NCBI GenBank assembly: GCA_009746045.1
Contig: RPFO01000027.1
Span: 6,016,509 to 6,076,508, forward strand
DNA length: 60,000 bases
Reading direction: 5' to 3'
From: Mesostigma viride
Lineage: Eukaryota > Streptophyta > Mesostigmatophyceae > Mesostigmatales > Mesostigmataceae
Of this stretch, positions 31,040 to 40,540 are shown in pieces. Numbering within the stretch: the first letter of the stretch is position 1; the number at the start of each line of letters is the position of its first letter. A program made the position numbers and the translations under genes. The notes under the pieces were generated by a model. That model was given only the letters and a program-made list of their open reading frames with translations, was not told the DNA's origin and made no database searches.

Positions 31040-33024
31040 GCATGAAGAATAAGGGGAGGGCCATCATGCAACACCTGTTTAATAGCCCTAGACCCTACCT
31101 CCATGAGGACATCATCATCCACTCTGCTGACCACTGCCAGATGAGGAGCACAAGTGGCACACAGCCAACCTAGCTTACCCCTAATAGTGGGACAGAGATC
31201 AGGAGTGATGTCAGAGGGAAGAACATCTTTGCAAGACATGACATACTCAGGGGATGCTTTGAGAGAACACACCCACTCCTTCTGCTCCTTAAACAGGTTC
31301 AGAATGATGCCACAGAACTTGACAGGATCTTTCCCCAGCTCCAGCTGCTTGCCTAATTCAAAGCTAGCAGACACTTGAGCAATGAAATCCTCCACAGCTG
31401 CCCTGGGACCAGTAATGAGCTGATCATCCCCATGCCACACAAACATCATCATACCAGCAGGATGAGGGATGGTGAAGAAACAAGGGTCAATATCATCATA
31501 CTGGGCCCCCAGCTTCAGGAAGACCTCTTGGGCAGACAGCCTAAAAATTTTAGGTGCTGACTGAAGCCCTTCTACCCCCAAGTTAGGCCTTAGATGAGGT
31601 TCCTTGATGTCCCCAGACCAGACTTTGGGAGTGTTTACCACATAGACTTGACCCCTCCACACCTTTTGGGCTATGTCAGGGTTGCCTTTAAGGAAGGCAC
31701 GCTTAATGTCAGTGGCTTTACACACGTAGTCCTTACCAGCATTCAGATGGTGAAGGAAAGTGGCCAACAGGACCTTAAGAGACGTCTGCTGAATACCAGG
31801 GGTATACAGTTCAGCCTCTGTTAGCTCAGTGGAGCCCCTGAACTCCGTGACACAAGGTCTGGCATGAAAAATGGGAGGTGTCCCATCTGCCTGGGGTTTA
31901 TGCTTGCAGACAAACTTCAGTCTGAGCTTTCTGGCCCCTTGTGGCAGTGCCTCAATCGGTGTTACAGGTGGTACCTGGGACTTACTACGTGGATCAGGAC
32001 AAACCCATTCCTCTCTAGCCCTGTTAAAGGCTTCCATCCATTTCAGAAAACCAATCTGCGTTTGACAGTCTTTGACCACATCATCATAGGACAAGGGAGA
32101 CATGGACGCTATGTCCCATCTACCAAGCCCAAACGCAGAGGGGTGTAGCTTCTGAGAATGAATGAGGGAATCAACACAGGGTTCCTGACCTGGGAGGTAT
32201 TTTATGTTGACAGCATTGATGGCTGCTTCCAGGCCATCACTGATCTGTGTTAAAGGAATTTTGAAATGGTCCAGGGTGACCTGCCCCACCCCAGTCACAC
32301 TCAACCTCCCAGCTGAGATGACTACTCCAGGGTATGAGACAAATGGTTCCCCCAGCAGTGCATTCCCCTTGTAGCCCTCTACTACCTGGAAGGGAGTGGG
32401 CACACCCAGAATGGGAATTAGCACTTGGCCTTTGACTGCCATTTTTGTTTTGCCTGAAAAATCTGACACTCTAGCCCAGGGCGAGCGTTGCAGACTTAGG
32501 CCAGATACAGCTTGTGCACTGATGATGCTCACCTGTGCCTGTGTGTCTACTGCCAGAATACTGGGATCCTGGTTAGATTCACCCACAGCATTGACTTGTG
32601 CTGCACCTGCTGCCATTTGTGCCTTGGCAGTGTGTGCTCTATGTAGAGCTTTTAGAGCCTCAGCAAATTTATTCCTGGGGACAACAGGATCTGCTGCTTC
32701 GCGTGGCTGTTCCTGAGATGAGGGAGGAGCGACCTGCTGCTCATCCAGTGCACGTTCCTCCTGCCCAGTTGGACCAGTGGGCTGTGGTGGGGCTGCACCA
32801 CTGAGGAACACAGGAGCGTCTATGGTTGTGTTGCTTGCATCAGCTATGTCCCTAGCCAATTCACTGGGTGAGACCAACCCACCAGACTGAGGCTCTGAAT
32901 CCATGTCCAAGAATTCTACCCCTGACACGTCTGCCAAAGGAGGGTAATAAAGCTTCAGTCTATGCTTGCCAACCATTCGCTCTCTGTGATGCTGAATAGT
33001 CACCGTGTCACCTGTTTCTGACAA
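31003..33024 (-). CDS. Protease-RT segment of pol, family 2
   Basis: 673 codons open. Residues about 150-260 form a retropepsin-like domain: active site AVDTQAQVSII (D160), a WARVSDFSGKT block matching WVSDFSGRT of family 1, and NALLGEPF (222-228). Residues about 360-600 form a Copia-type RT: RKLRLKFVCKHK, AELYTPG, ATDIKRAFLKG (D439) and WHGDDQL (HGDD at 531-534). Residues 50-150 are a Ser/Pro/Gln-rich linker. The integrase lies upstream in another frame, joined by a frame break near 33080, so the order is again integrase-protease-RT. The first Met here is not a likely real start. Confidence 0.88.
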   Translation of the reverse strand: MSETGDTVTIQHHRERMVGKHRLKLYYPPLADVSGVEFLDMDSEPQSGGLVSPSELARDIADASNTTIDAPVFLSGAAPPQPTGPTGQEERALDEQQVAPPSSQEQPREAADPVVPRNKFAEALKALHRAHTAKAQMAAGAAQVNAVGESNQDPSILAVDTQAQVSIISAQAVSGLSLQRSPWARVSDFSGKTKMAVKGQVLIPILGVPTPFQVVEGYKGNALLGEPFVSYPGVVISAGRLSVTGVGQVTLDHFKIPLTQISDGLEAAINAVNIKYLPGQEPCVDSLIHSQKLHPSAFGLGRWDIASMSPLSYDDVVKDCQTQIGFLKWMEAFNRAREEWVCPDPRSKSQVPPVTPIEALPQGARKLRLKFVCKHKPQADGTPPIFHARPCVTEFRGSTELTEAELYTPGIQQTSLKVLLATFLHHLNAGKDYVCKATDIKRAFLKGNPDIAQKVWRGQVYVVNTPKVWSGDIKEPHLRPNLGVEGLQSAPKIFRLSAQEVFLKLGAQYDDIDPCFFTIPHPAGMMMFVWHGDDQLITGPRAAVEDFIAQVSASFELGKQLELGKDPVKFCGIILNLFKEQKEWVCSLKASPEYVMSCKDVLPSDITPDLCPTIRGKLGWLCATCAPHLAVVSRVDDDVLMEVGSRAIKQVLHDGPPLILHAWICSNPSTSHA

Positions 33025-34388
33025 CCTGATGATTTCAGCTGGACCATGCCATCTACCAGAGTGGGCTTTGTTCCCTTCCCCTCCCTATAGTAGAGTACCT
33101 GATCCCCCACTTCAAACACAGGCCTGGCATTACTCTTATCCTTTTTTGCCAGCAACTTGGCCAAGTGTTGCCTTTGCGTGTTGTAGTGGTCTAGTACCTC
33201 CTGAGAGTAGCTACCTGATTGCAGGCCAATTGATGTGATTTCACCAAAAGGAGAAGACATGAGGGGCTTGGTGTTCAGAGTTCTGCACACCTCAGCTGCC
33301 CACGCTGTCCTATCAGCATAGCTCCCAGACTCTGCTGTCCTGGACTCATTTTTCTTTATGAGGTCCCTGATAGCACGCATGGTACGTTCAATCATCCCCT
33401 GGCGTTCATGATCTTGAGCCCCAGCAATGTCTATCTTGGGCAGATCAGGATAATCTTGTATCCACGTGAACTGCTGATCCAGCATTAATTTTTCCTGAGG
33501 ATGATACCGTGCTAGTGCAATCAGCAGGGCTCTGTGCAGTTGTTCATTGGCCATGCCTGGCAAGGGTTCTATCACCACAAACCTAGACCAGGCATCTTTT
33601 AGGACCAAGTAATACACCGTGTCCTTCACCAGGTGTATCACATCCCCTACTAGCTTTCCTCTAGCCAGTGGTGGGGTGGCCACATGCCATCTCTTGGGTT
33701 TAGGTGCATGCAGTTGGCACGCTTCACAGTGCTTCCTGACATGCCTGCACATCTGTTCCAGGTCACGGCCATCAATTTTATTGGCCAGCCTTTCTGCCAC
33801 TGCCTCATGCCCCATTGCCTTGTGTAGCTGTTGGGCTAACCTGGCATAGGATATAACCTTATCTGCTGCTGCATCTAAGGAGGCTATAGTGGGATCTTGG
33901 GCCACCTGTGCTAACGTCATGTCATAAGCCAGGTCCCAATCCACTTCCTCACTGTCAGGCAACACAGAGCAAATAGAAGGTACACGGCCATTGAGAAACC
34001 AGGGTACAGGAGACTTACAGTCGTCCTGAGTGCTGGCTTGTTTGTTGGGGCGCCCCGTCGAGGCTCCCTTCCTGGGCTTGTTGCAGCGTCCCCCTGCAGG
34101 TAACGGGTGGCGGGGCTCCCAGCAACCTGGGCACACATCCACATCAGATCCAAGTTCGGGTTTGCCCTTCCAGCAATCATCCCTCTCATGCCCCTTGCAT
34201 GAGCACCTGGTGCAGTACAGGGTGGAGTCATGAGGCTTACCTTTCTGACTAGGCCCCTGGGAGGGCCCTGCCTTACTGCCTGGGTTCCCCTTTCCCCCCT
34301 TGTCTGATTTCCCCTGCTGCTTGGATGACCCCCCTGCCTTCTTACCTTGCTGGGGACCCTTGAACACCGCCTTGACCTGAGCTACCAC
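33000..34388 (-). CDS. Zinc knuckle and integrase segment, family 2
   Basis: 462 codons open. The Lys/Gly/Gln-rich start leads to a CCHC knuckle CTRCSCKGHERDDC (about residues 58-71) and a second Cys/His cluster CPGCWEPRH...C. The integrase zinc-binding motif is LHKAMGH with later CRHVRKHCEAC (HHCC, CxxC intact). The catalytic part has GDVIHLVKD, LMLDQQFTW and QGMIERTMRAIRDL as the D, D, E positions. The end (GDQVLYYREGKG) is the start of the C-terminal domain, cut by the frame break. No protease motif lies between the knuckle and the integrase. The frame joins gag at a run of seven C (34435-34441). Confidence 0.88.
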   Translation of the reverse strand: MVAQVKAVFKGPQQGKKAGGSSKQQGKSDKGGKGNPGSKAGPSQGPSQKGKPHDSTLYCTRCSCKGHERDDCWKGKPELGSDVDVCPGCWEPRHPLPAGGRCNKPRKGASTGRPNKQASTQDDCKSPVPWFLNGRVPSICSVLPDSEEVDWDLAYDMTLAQVAQDPTIASLDAAADKVISYARLAQQLHKAMGHEAVAERLANKIDGRDLEQMCRHVRKHCEACQLHAPKPKRWHVATPPLARGKLVGDVIHLVKDTVYYLVLKDAWSRFVVIEPLPGMANEQLHRALLIALARYHPQEKLMLDQQFTWIQDYPDLPKIDIAGAQDHERQGMIERTMRAIRDLIKKNESRTAESGSYADRTAWAAEVCRTLNTKPLMSSPFGEITSIGLQSGSYSQEVLDHYNTQRQHLAKLLAKKDKSNARPVFEVGDQVLYYREGKGTKPTLVDGMVQLKSSGCQKQVTR

Positions 34389-35480
34389 CTCCTTGATGAG
34401 CTTCTTCCTGCTAGGACCTGCACCGTCCTGACCACCCCCCCTTGGACCTTGTTAACCTTGGGTTCCTTGACAGTTGAGAAGGGTTCTAGGCTCTGCTGAA
34501 TGAACAACATGGCCCCCCTAAAATCATCCCACTTGTCTTTAAGGCCAGCCAGCAGAACTGCATTGGTGTTCTTGTCCAGCTCAGCTTTGGTGAGCCACTG
34601 ATGGATCAGGTACTTAGAGTTGAGTTTCTTCAACTCCTCGTCCCTGTCTATGTACAGGACATACTGTTTGTTGTCACGTACGTAGTCAGACTTGTTGACT
34701 TTGTACGAGGCCAACCAGTTGAACCCCTTGAGAGCCTGCAGGTGTTCCCCCTTGGTCAACAGCCCTTTTAGGTCTGCTATGAATTCTGTGAAGATTTGCA
34801 CCTCCTCAGCCCCAGGTGTGCTGCCCTCCTCTCATACATCTGACCATTTGTTTTATGCTAGGTGCAGATTGGTGGATCGTGTTAGACACCCTGAGAGCAG
34901 GAAACCAATCACGGATGTTATCATGGGACCAGGAATGTTCTATCTTGAAAAGAAACTCAAGTGCATCCTCCTGCACAAATCCCTCAGCTAGACCTGGGAA
35001 GGTAATCCTATCTTCCCTACGGGATGCATCAAACCTGGGTCGCTGTGGTACAGCGACAGCCGCTTGTGGTTGAGGTTGCTGCTGCTGCTGCTGCTGCTGC
35101 GGTTGCTGTTGCTGATGCTGCCGCCGCTGCTGCTGCTGCTGCTGCTGTTGCTGATGCTGTGGCTGCTGCTGCTGCTGGGTTGTCGCTCCAGCGTTGCTGC
35201 CGCCCGCCATACCCCCGGTGCTTGCTGGTGCCCCTCCCCCTGGTGCTCCCCCGTCCTTCCCCTCGTCACCATCCTCCTCTGGATGCGACCGCTGGGGCGT
35301 AGACGATGGTCCACACCCCTCCTGCCACTTTCCTTGGCGGACCCGCTTGGCGGCCCTCAGCAGTTGCTCGACTGCCTCTGCTGCCCGCGCCCGCTTGGTC
35401 GGGTTGGCTTCCGCTGCGTCCAGCTCCTGGTGGAGTAGTGCAGCGATGCGGTCCAGCTCCAGGTCCGTGTCGGTCTGCAC
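34382..35480 (-). pseudogene. Gag, family 2, with polyglutamine tract and frameshifts
   Basis: The N-terminal part (34806-35480) has a helical start, a Gly/Ala-rich linker, about 45 residues made mostly of Gln (CAG repeats on the element strand) and then EDRITFPGLAEGFVQEDALEFL. A frame break near 34835 moves the rest to another frame (FTEFIADLKGLLTKGEHLQALKGFNWLASYK ... HQWLTKAELDKNTNAVLLAGLKDKWDDFRGAMLFI). The second part is similar to 45261-45560 of family 3 (LDKNT, a following ATG/AGL and KxW motifs), which shows a common gag ancestor. A further break at the seven-base run 34435-34441 separates it from the zinc-knuckle frame. Confidence 0.8.
35064..35183. repeat. CTG/CAG triplet repeat in family 2 gag
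   Basis: Imperfect GCTGCTGTTGCTG... repeats that encode the Gln tract on the minus strand. Confidence 0.85.
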
Positions 35481-35547
35481 AGTGTGTGTGGGTGTGGGGG
35501 GTGGGGGTGGGGTGTGTCTGCGCCAGCGCGAACACGCTCACGCGCGT

Positions 35548-36806
35548 TTAACAAGGCCGCTCCTCGCTGGGCTCTTGCTGGCTGCGGGGTGCGCATGAAG
35601 TCCAGTACCGCGTCCTCGGCAGCGGCTCATGTGGCGCCAGACCACGCTCAAAACGGATTGCGTCTCCGAATTCTCCCTGCAGAGCCCAGGTCCTGGCCGC
35701 CTCCTGATACCTGCGCAGAGCCCGCTCCTCCTTACGCATGCGCCTGTCTAAGGCACGTGCGTTCCGCCTGCTCTTCCTCGCCAGCCTGGCCTCCTGCTCC
35801 CTCCTCGCCGGGCCCACCATTGCTGCCAGTGCCGCCTCCGACCTCTTCATGGCCGCGTCCAGACGCGCCTGATGACGCCGGGTCTTCTCCGTGGCATCGT
35901 GCGCCTTCGCACGAAGTCGCCGCAGCTCCCGATGCTGCGCCTCCCTGGCTGCGCGCTCCCTAGCCAAACTGTTCTCAGCCATGGACCGCACCATTGCCCT
36001 CTTGCCTTCCGCTGGCAATGCCTGGTGTACTCGATCTTGGCCAGTCGCTCGGCCTCGACCATGGCCGGGTCCATCAAAACCAGCTCCTCCCCCGCGCTCC
36101 TGGCTGCATCTCCACCGAGAGTCGTCTCCTGCAACACATCCCCAGCCATGCGCCGAAAGTTGCGCGCTGTGCGCCTGTGAGCAAAGGTGTAGAGCTCGTT
36201 CTTCTTGCGGAGAACGTAAGGGGGCGCCTCGCGCGCACCTGTCGGTCCCGCGCGCAGGCCTGCCCTGGCCACGCGATCCCGCTCCTGCTGCCGCTCCGCG
36301 AGCACCCGGGCTGTCCTGTCCATCTCAGTCTCTGCCCGCAGCTGAGCCTCGCGCTGAGCCTCCAGCTCGCGCTGCTGCTCCAGCTCTCTGCGGAGCTGGG
36401 CCTCCTGCCGAATGCGCTCTGCCTCCCGGCGGAGCAGCTCCTCTCGCCGCTCCCTATCCTCAGGCAGCTCAAGATCGACTAGGTCTTCGTCCTCGTCGTA
36501 GCCGTCCGACGGGATATCCCCCAAAACTGGCACCACCCTCCCCGGCCCAGTTATTAACTCGGGTGCCGTGGGCTGCCCTTCAGCCGGTGGCGCGTTGGGT
36601 CGCCAGACATTGTATGTCGGCGGTCTCCGCCAGCTGATCGAGGTACCGCGGGTCCTCGTCCGAGACGAGCGACCACTGCCGGCATCGCTGCCAGCGTGAT
36701 CACCCCTATCCTGCCGGCCCCTCACTGCCGCCCTGTAGTCCATATCCTCGGACGAGGGCGACAGACTTGACTCCGAGGAGTAATCGGTAGCGGAAACGTT
36801 CGACAT
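35548..36806 (-). pseudogene. ORF1 (pre-gag coiled-coil protein), family 2
   Basis: It starts 50 nt inside the LTR, at ATG 36806. Residues 1-100 are Ser/Arg/Asp-rich. Residues about 110-180 are almost only Glu, Arg, Gln, Leu and Ala (REELLRREAERIRQEAQLRREL), a strong coiled coil. A frame break near 36015 moves the protein to another frame, which has a second Arg/Ala/Glu helix (AENSLARERAAREAQHRELR). It ends at 35548, and gag starts about 70 nt later after a C/A-rich tract ending GTGCAG, which could be a splice acceptor. It has no known domain and no clear sequence similarity to ORF1 of family 1. Confidence 0.65.
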
Positions 36807-36844
36807 TTTTAAGATGGTAGAGTAGTATATAAACTGTGAGAGTT

Positions 36845-36852
36845 TTTATAAA
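36845..36852 (-). promoter_or_regulatory. TATA-like sequence just inside the 5' LTR, family 2
   Basis: On the minus strand the first bases after the LTR read TGCATTTATAAAAACTC, a good TATA match 40 nt before the ORF1 ATG. A normal LTR promoter lies inside the LTR, so this may drive a separate ORF1 message or be chance. Confidence 0.3.
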
Positions 36853-36856
36853 TGCA

Positions 36857-37377
36857 AGTTATGGCACTCGTGCAATGGATGCGAACGTGTGTTGGATTAT
36901 GCAATGGCTGGCATAATATCAACCCATGCAAGCTTGCCAAGCTGGATTGCATGGGCACGTAGGTTAGGGTAACCTAGCTATCCTGCACTAGTGCTAACCA
37001 ATGAGATGCTGGCTCCGTCCAGCTAGATCTACTCCAGCTAGGACTGATACGATGCCCGCAGGCACCGACTGCCTAACAGCACTACGTGGATGGTCCTGGA
37101 CCTCACCTAGGACCTCCGTACAGGACTAGCACTGCAACCACCTTGTGGTCTGCATCACAGCTCATCAACCCTACCACGTGAATACCCACGTGCGTGTGCC
37201 CTACATATCTCAGTGCTAATATCTAGCACCCACGTGCCCAATATGGCACGTGCGGATCTAAACCCTAGTAGAGATATGTCCAGTGTACTACACCACCGTC
37301 CATGTCCGTATCCCACTTGGGAGACGGGGACAACGCCACGTGTACTGATAGTCTAGGCCTGAAGTCCTAGAATAACT
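36857..37377 (-). repeat. 5' LTR, family 2
   Basis: 521 bp, one base longer than the other copy (CCTCACCTAGG for CCTCCCTAGG near 37102), with ATTAT outside at 37378-37382. Confidence 0.93.
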
Positions 37378-37382
37378 ATTAT

Positions 37383-37807
37383 AGTTGTTTTTGCAAGTGG
37401 TTGGGCCAGAGAGCTGTCGGTCCGGCACTGTCCATTAAACATTGATGGGCAGATGGTCCTGCCCTGCCCAGCATTTGTGAGGACCGTGAATCATGTAGCA
37501 ACAGGCCACAAAGTTGGGATTTTAGAGCGCTGCAATCGCCCAGCTGTCCGTGCCCTCGCACAGTCTCAATGGTGGCATGCCAGGGGGGCCGAACAGATTG
37601 CATGACGTGAAAGAGGCCTGCGCACCACGCTAAGAAGGGATCCACATACATACTCGAGTATGTGAAGACCTGTAGCTAACAGCACCAAGTTTAATTCTGG
37701 AAGCCCGCAGGATTGCATGGTATCTAGTGAGACCCAGTATGGGTTGTCAATGAAGCATTTTGGCCCAGACTGTGGCCGCAACTCCTGTATTAGTTGTTTA
37801 GCCTCAA
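37383..37807. other. No recognisable gene
   Basis: About 425 bases between the LTR element and the next repeat, with only short frames. Confidence 0.3.
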
Positions 37808-39165
37808 CCCATAGTCCGGAAACAGTTCGATATATCGAACTGTTTGATCCCCGGTGGCGCGGCGCTCAATGCCCGGAGCGCCGCGCCACCCGTGACGGAG
37901 GGAAGTTGTCCGGTGGGTCTGGGAACACTTAGGGACGAAGGTGATGCATAGGTTTGGGGGTAATATTCGCCATAGCCTGGTAATTACAACGTGTATTGAG
38001 ACAGTATCACGTGACTTTGGCGGGAAATTTTCACTCGCGCGCGCGTAACTAGATATGGCTGGGCACCAGCGTGCCGTTATCAAGGAAATTGTGCGTCTCG
38101 CGGCTTGTAACGGTTCAGAATGTTGCTCAGATTGATGATGCGTGATTTTCGTAGGTCAGGGGTGGCCAGATGTGTAGCATTGGTAAAATACAGGTAGGAA
38201 ATTACTGCTTTCTTGGTCGTCAGTACCAGATGAGTAATGGCATGTCATATTTCGATTTTCTTCTCATGGCCCGGCAGTCTGCGCCAGCCCGAGCACCCAG
38301 TTTTGGTACGGGACATCCGCAGCAGCGTCCTGTGAATTCGGATGCGTTTATAGGTCATCTTAATTGCACAGAACATCAACCTGGTAATCATGGCAGATGC
38401 ATTCATTATGCGGGTATGGCGGCCTATGCCTGGAAATCATTAGCCAGTGTGAGATATGAGGGTCCCGGCCAGCAGAACCCGGAAAGGTCGTGATCAAGCC
38501 AGGTACGGCAACGTGTTTGCATGTCGTTTGCACGGGAATCTGTCGTTTATGCATCGATTTTACACGAGTGTATCAGTGCGTCTTGCAGCAGGTTTCCATG
38601 CCTGCTGTATGAGTGCTATTAGCCCCAAATCTGCTCAGTTTGTGGTGTTTCTTTGGAGGATGCCATTCCCTTGGTGCTGGTTTAGCCACTTCTTTGTTTC
38701 CCAGCACTTTTTACAGTCCTATGTGGCTGTATACAATGCATAATTGTGTGGCATTTCATGGATCATTGGCTGCTTACGCGCGCGTAACCCACACACGTAA
38801 GTGAGCGCGTTATATGAGGTCAGATGGGCTATCCGTGCGGTCTGACCCAAGGAAAGCATGGTGGCACTATCCAATGAAATTGTCCAATGTTAATATTGAG
38901 GTTCCCGACCCTCCCAGTAGGTGTTGTTATCTAAGGGGCTTTTGCTTACCTGAAAATGATCGTCTTTTGTCCAACTTTGGCAGTAAATATCTTGCAAAGC
39001 ACTGAATGGACTCAGGATATTATTGCAAATTCTGAAAGCCCTTGAAGTGTAGATACTCCTAGCACCTTGGTTGGGGGCATTTGGAGTTGTGGCCTATGAG
39101 TTATGATTTTTTCCATTTTCAGGGGTCTAAAAATGCCAAAAACCCATTCCCGGAGACCCGGACTA
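37808..39165 (+). mobile_element. 1.36-kb element, copy 1 (probable non-autonomous DNA transposon)
   Basis: It matches 50837-52196 in inverted orientation over its whole length (1358 and 1360 bp), with scattered substitutions. The left end is CCCATAGTCCGGAAA; the right end is damaged (CCCATTCCCGGAGACCCGGACTAT instead of the complement). Directly inside the left end are two palindromes, an AT-centred one and a GC-rich hairpin. Short frames are shared with copy 2 but contain stops and match nothing known. No clear target duplication was found. Confidence 0.75.
37820..37896. repeat. Subterminal double palindrome, copy 1
   Basis: First palindrome: a perfect 26-bp dyad with half-site AAACAGTTCGATA (37820-37845). 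Second: GGTGGCGCGGCGCTC, an 8-nt loop and its exact complement (about 37854-37891). In copy 2 the first half-site reads AAACAGTGCGATA and the other half carries the matching change. Confidence 0.9.
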
Positions 39166-39199
39166 TATTTACTTACGGAGACCCGGGCTATTATTACTT
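39152..39199 (+). repeat. 24-bp tandem duplication
   Basis: GGAGACCCGGACTATATTTA and GGAGACCCGGGCTATTATTA follow each other at the junction between the 1.36-kb element and the next hairpin. Confidence 0.7.
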
Positions 39200-39281
39200 A
39201 TTATCCAACACTTACTCATTGCCGGACATCTTGCGCAGGATGTCCGGCATGCAATGAGTAATTGTCGGATAAAAAGTAATT
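39193..39281. repeat. Long hairpin 1 (about 40-bp arms)
   Basis: The arms run from ATTACTTATTATCC to GGATAAAAAGTAAT around a CCGGACATC/GATGTCCGG core, with a few mismatches. It is related to the hairpin at 40455-40540, in the opposite orientation. Confidence 0.8.
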
Positions 39282-39289
39282 AGCTAACA

Positions 39290-40454
39290 AGTTTTGCGGG
39301 CTTCGCCCGCGACATTAGAGCTCGTACTATTTGTGGCCGGTCCCCGGCCAGGCAGCCCCGGCTAGGGATTGCGTGACACCACATACCGCCGCCGAGGGCC
39401 AGGTGGCGCTAGCCTCGCCAAGGAGCGCGCGCTAGCTGTAGTAGGGTTTCGACCACAATCATGGAGGTTGGCAAAAGGGTGGAGAAAAAAAAAAAACGAA
39501 AAAAAATGCAAAACCTAGCAACTGACTCTAATCCGGGATCTCAAGAACACGCATGCTATGACGTGTGCCTCAGCGCCTGAAGTCAACGTAGGCGGAAAAA
39601 CCCGAAGTTGCACAATATGTACATTGCTACAAAGGGACAAATTGCACGCAACCGCGCAGTGGACGGAACTCGCGAACTACTTGCGGATGACTGCTACGCC
39701 TGCACGGGAGCGCGATGCGCGCGGGGATGAGTGACCTCGCCAACCCCGCAGACAGCAGGGAAAAATCGCTTACAGGCGGTGGAGCAGAGGAAAATCCTCG
39801 TGTGAGCTTCCTGCGCGTTTGTAACTGGTTCCTCAATAAAAAGCTTGGGACTCCTCCAACAGCCCAAAAGTTTGCGACGGTTATATCTGGAGCTTGCAAA
39901 TAAAGGACATTGCAGAGTTTCTAGTAGGAGCAATTTGCGCGTACGGACCTCTGCCAAATGGCTCATCTGGATGTAACGCACAAAACCCCTCATATAATAT
40001 GGACGCAGCGGTTTGACCTTTTCGTGATTCAGGTCGCAATAAAATTTCTCGCAGCTCATTCGTCAAGCGGACTGTAAATCGCGCCGCTGAGTGGCTGGAG
40101 CCGAAAGCCGTTCGAAAAAGTGTTAGCTAAATTTGTGCCACGGCTGTGTTTTAAGTATTGTAGTATATATGTTGAAGGCAAAAGAGCTTAGAACCTAGAA
40201 CTTAGAACCCGCGCACTGAATGTGAGGCGCAGGTTCGAGACCTCGCGCGGACAGTGCCAAGCGGGGTTATGCATTTATCCCGGCCCTGCAGAATGCCGGC
40301 CGGCCTATTTTGTCATTAATGCGCCGCGCGAGGTAGATATCAAACCTACCCGGGATTTTAGAATCGAATTAGTAATTCGATGCGAATTAGAGCCCTAGAT
40401 AGCCCTGGAGCCGCTTCATATTTCGCCCCACGCGCAAAGGTTCAGCCTTTAGCT
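39290..40454. other. Sequence between the two hairpins; no recognisable gene
   Basis: It contains a small hairpin GCGGGCTTCGCCCGC (39297-39311), an A-rich run (39485-39510) and a GGTTCGAGACC B-box-like sequence near 40231. Because the flanking hairpins are inverted copies, this could be the body of an element, but no transposase was seen. Confidence 0.35.
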
Positions 40455-40540
40455 AATTACTTTTTATCCGACAATTACTCAATGCGGGACATCCTACGCA
40501 GGATGACCGGCAATGAGTAATTGTCGGATAAAAAGTAATT
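40455..40540. repeat. Long hairpin 2
   Basis: The arms AATTACTTTTTATCCGACAA and the complement TTGTCGGATAAAAAGTAATT surround CAATGCGGGACATCC...GGATGACCGGCAATG. Weaker pairing (CAGCCTTTAGC with CTAAAGGCTAAA) extends outward. Confidence 0.85.

Larger units (their letters stand above)
29627..37377 (-). mobile_element. LTR retrotransposon family 2, full length, frameshifted
   Basis: LTRs of 520 and 521 bp (29627-30146 and 36857-37377) with AGTTAT...ATAACT ends are flanked by ATTAT on both sides (29622-29626 and 37378-37382). Minus-strand order: 5' LTR, ORF1, gag, zinc knuckles, integrase, protease, RT, RNase H, purine tract, 3' LTR. The protein sequences are clearly different from family 1, but the domain order and LTR ends are the same. 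At least five frame breaks separate the domains, several at G/C runs. The LTRs differ at only a few positions, so many breaks in such a young element raise the possibility of sequence errors. Confidence 0.93.

Noticed and set aside
35024-35440. Ala- and Leu-rich proteins opposite the family 2 gag
   Set aside because: They are antisense readings of the CAG repeat.
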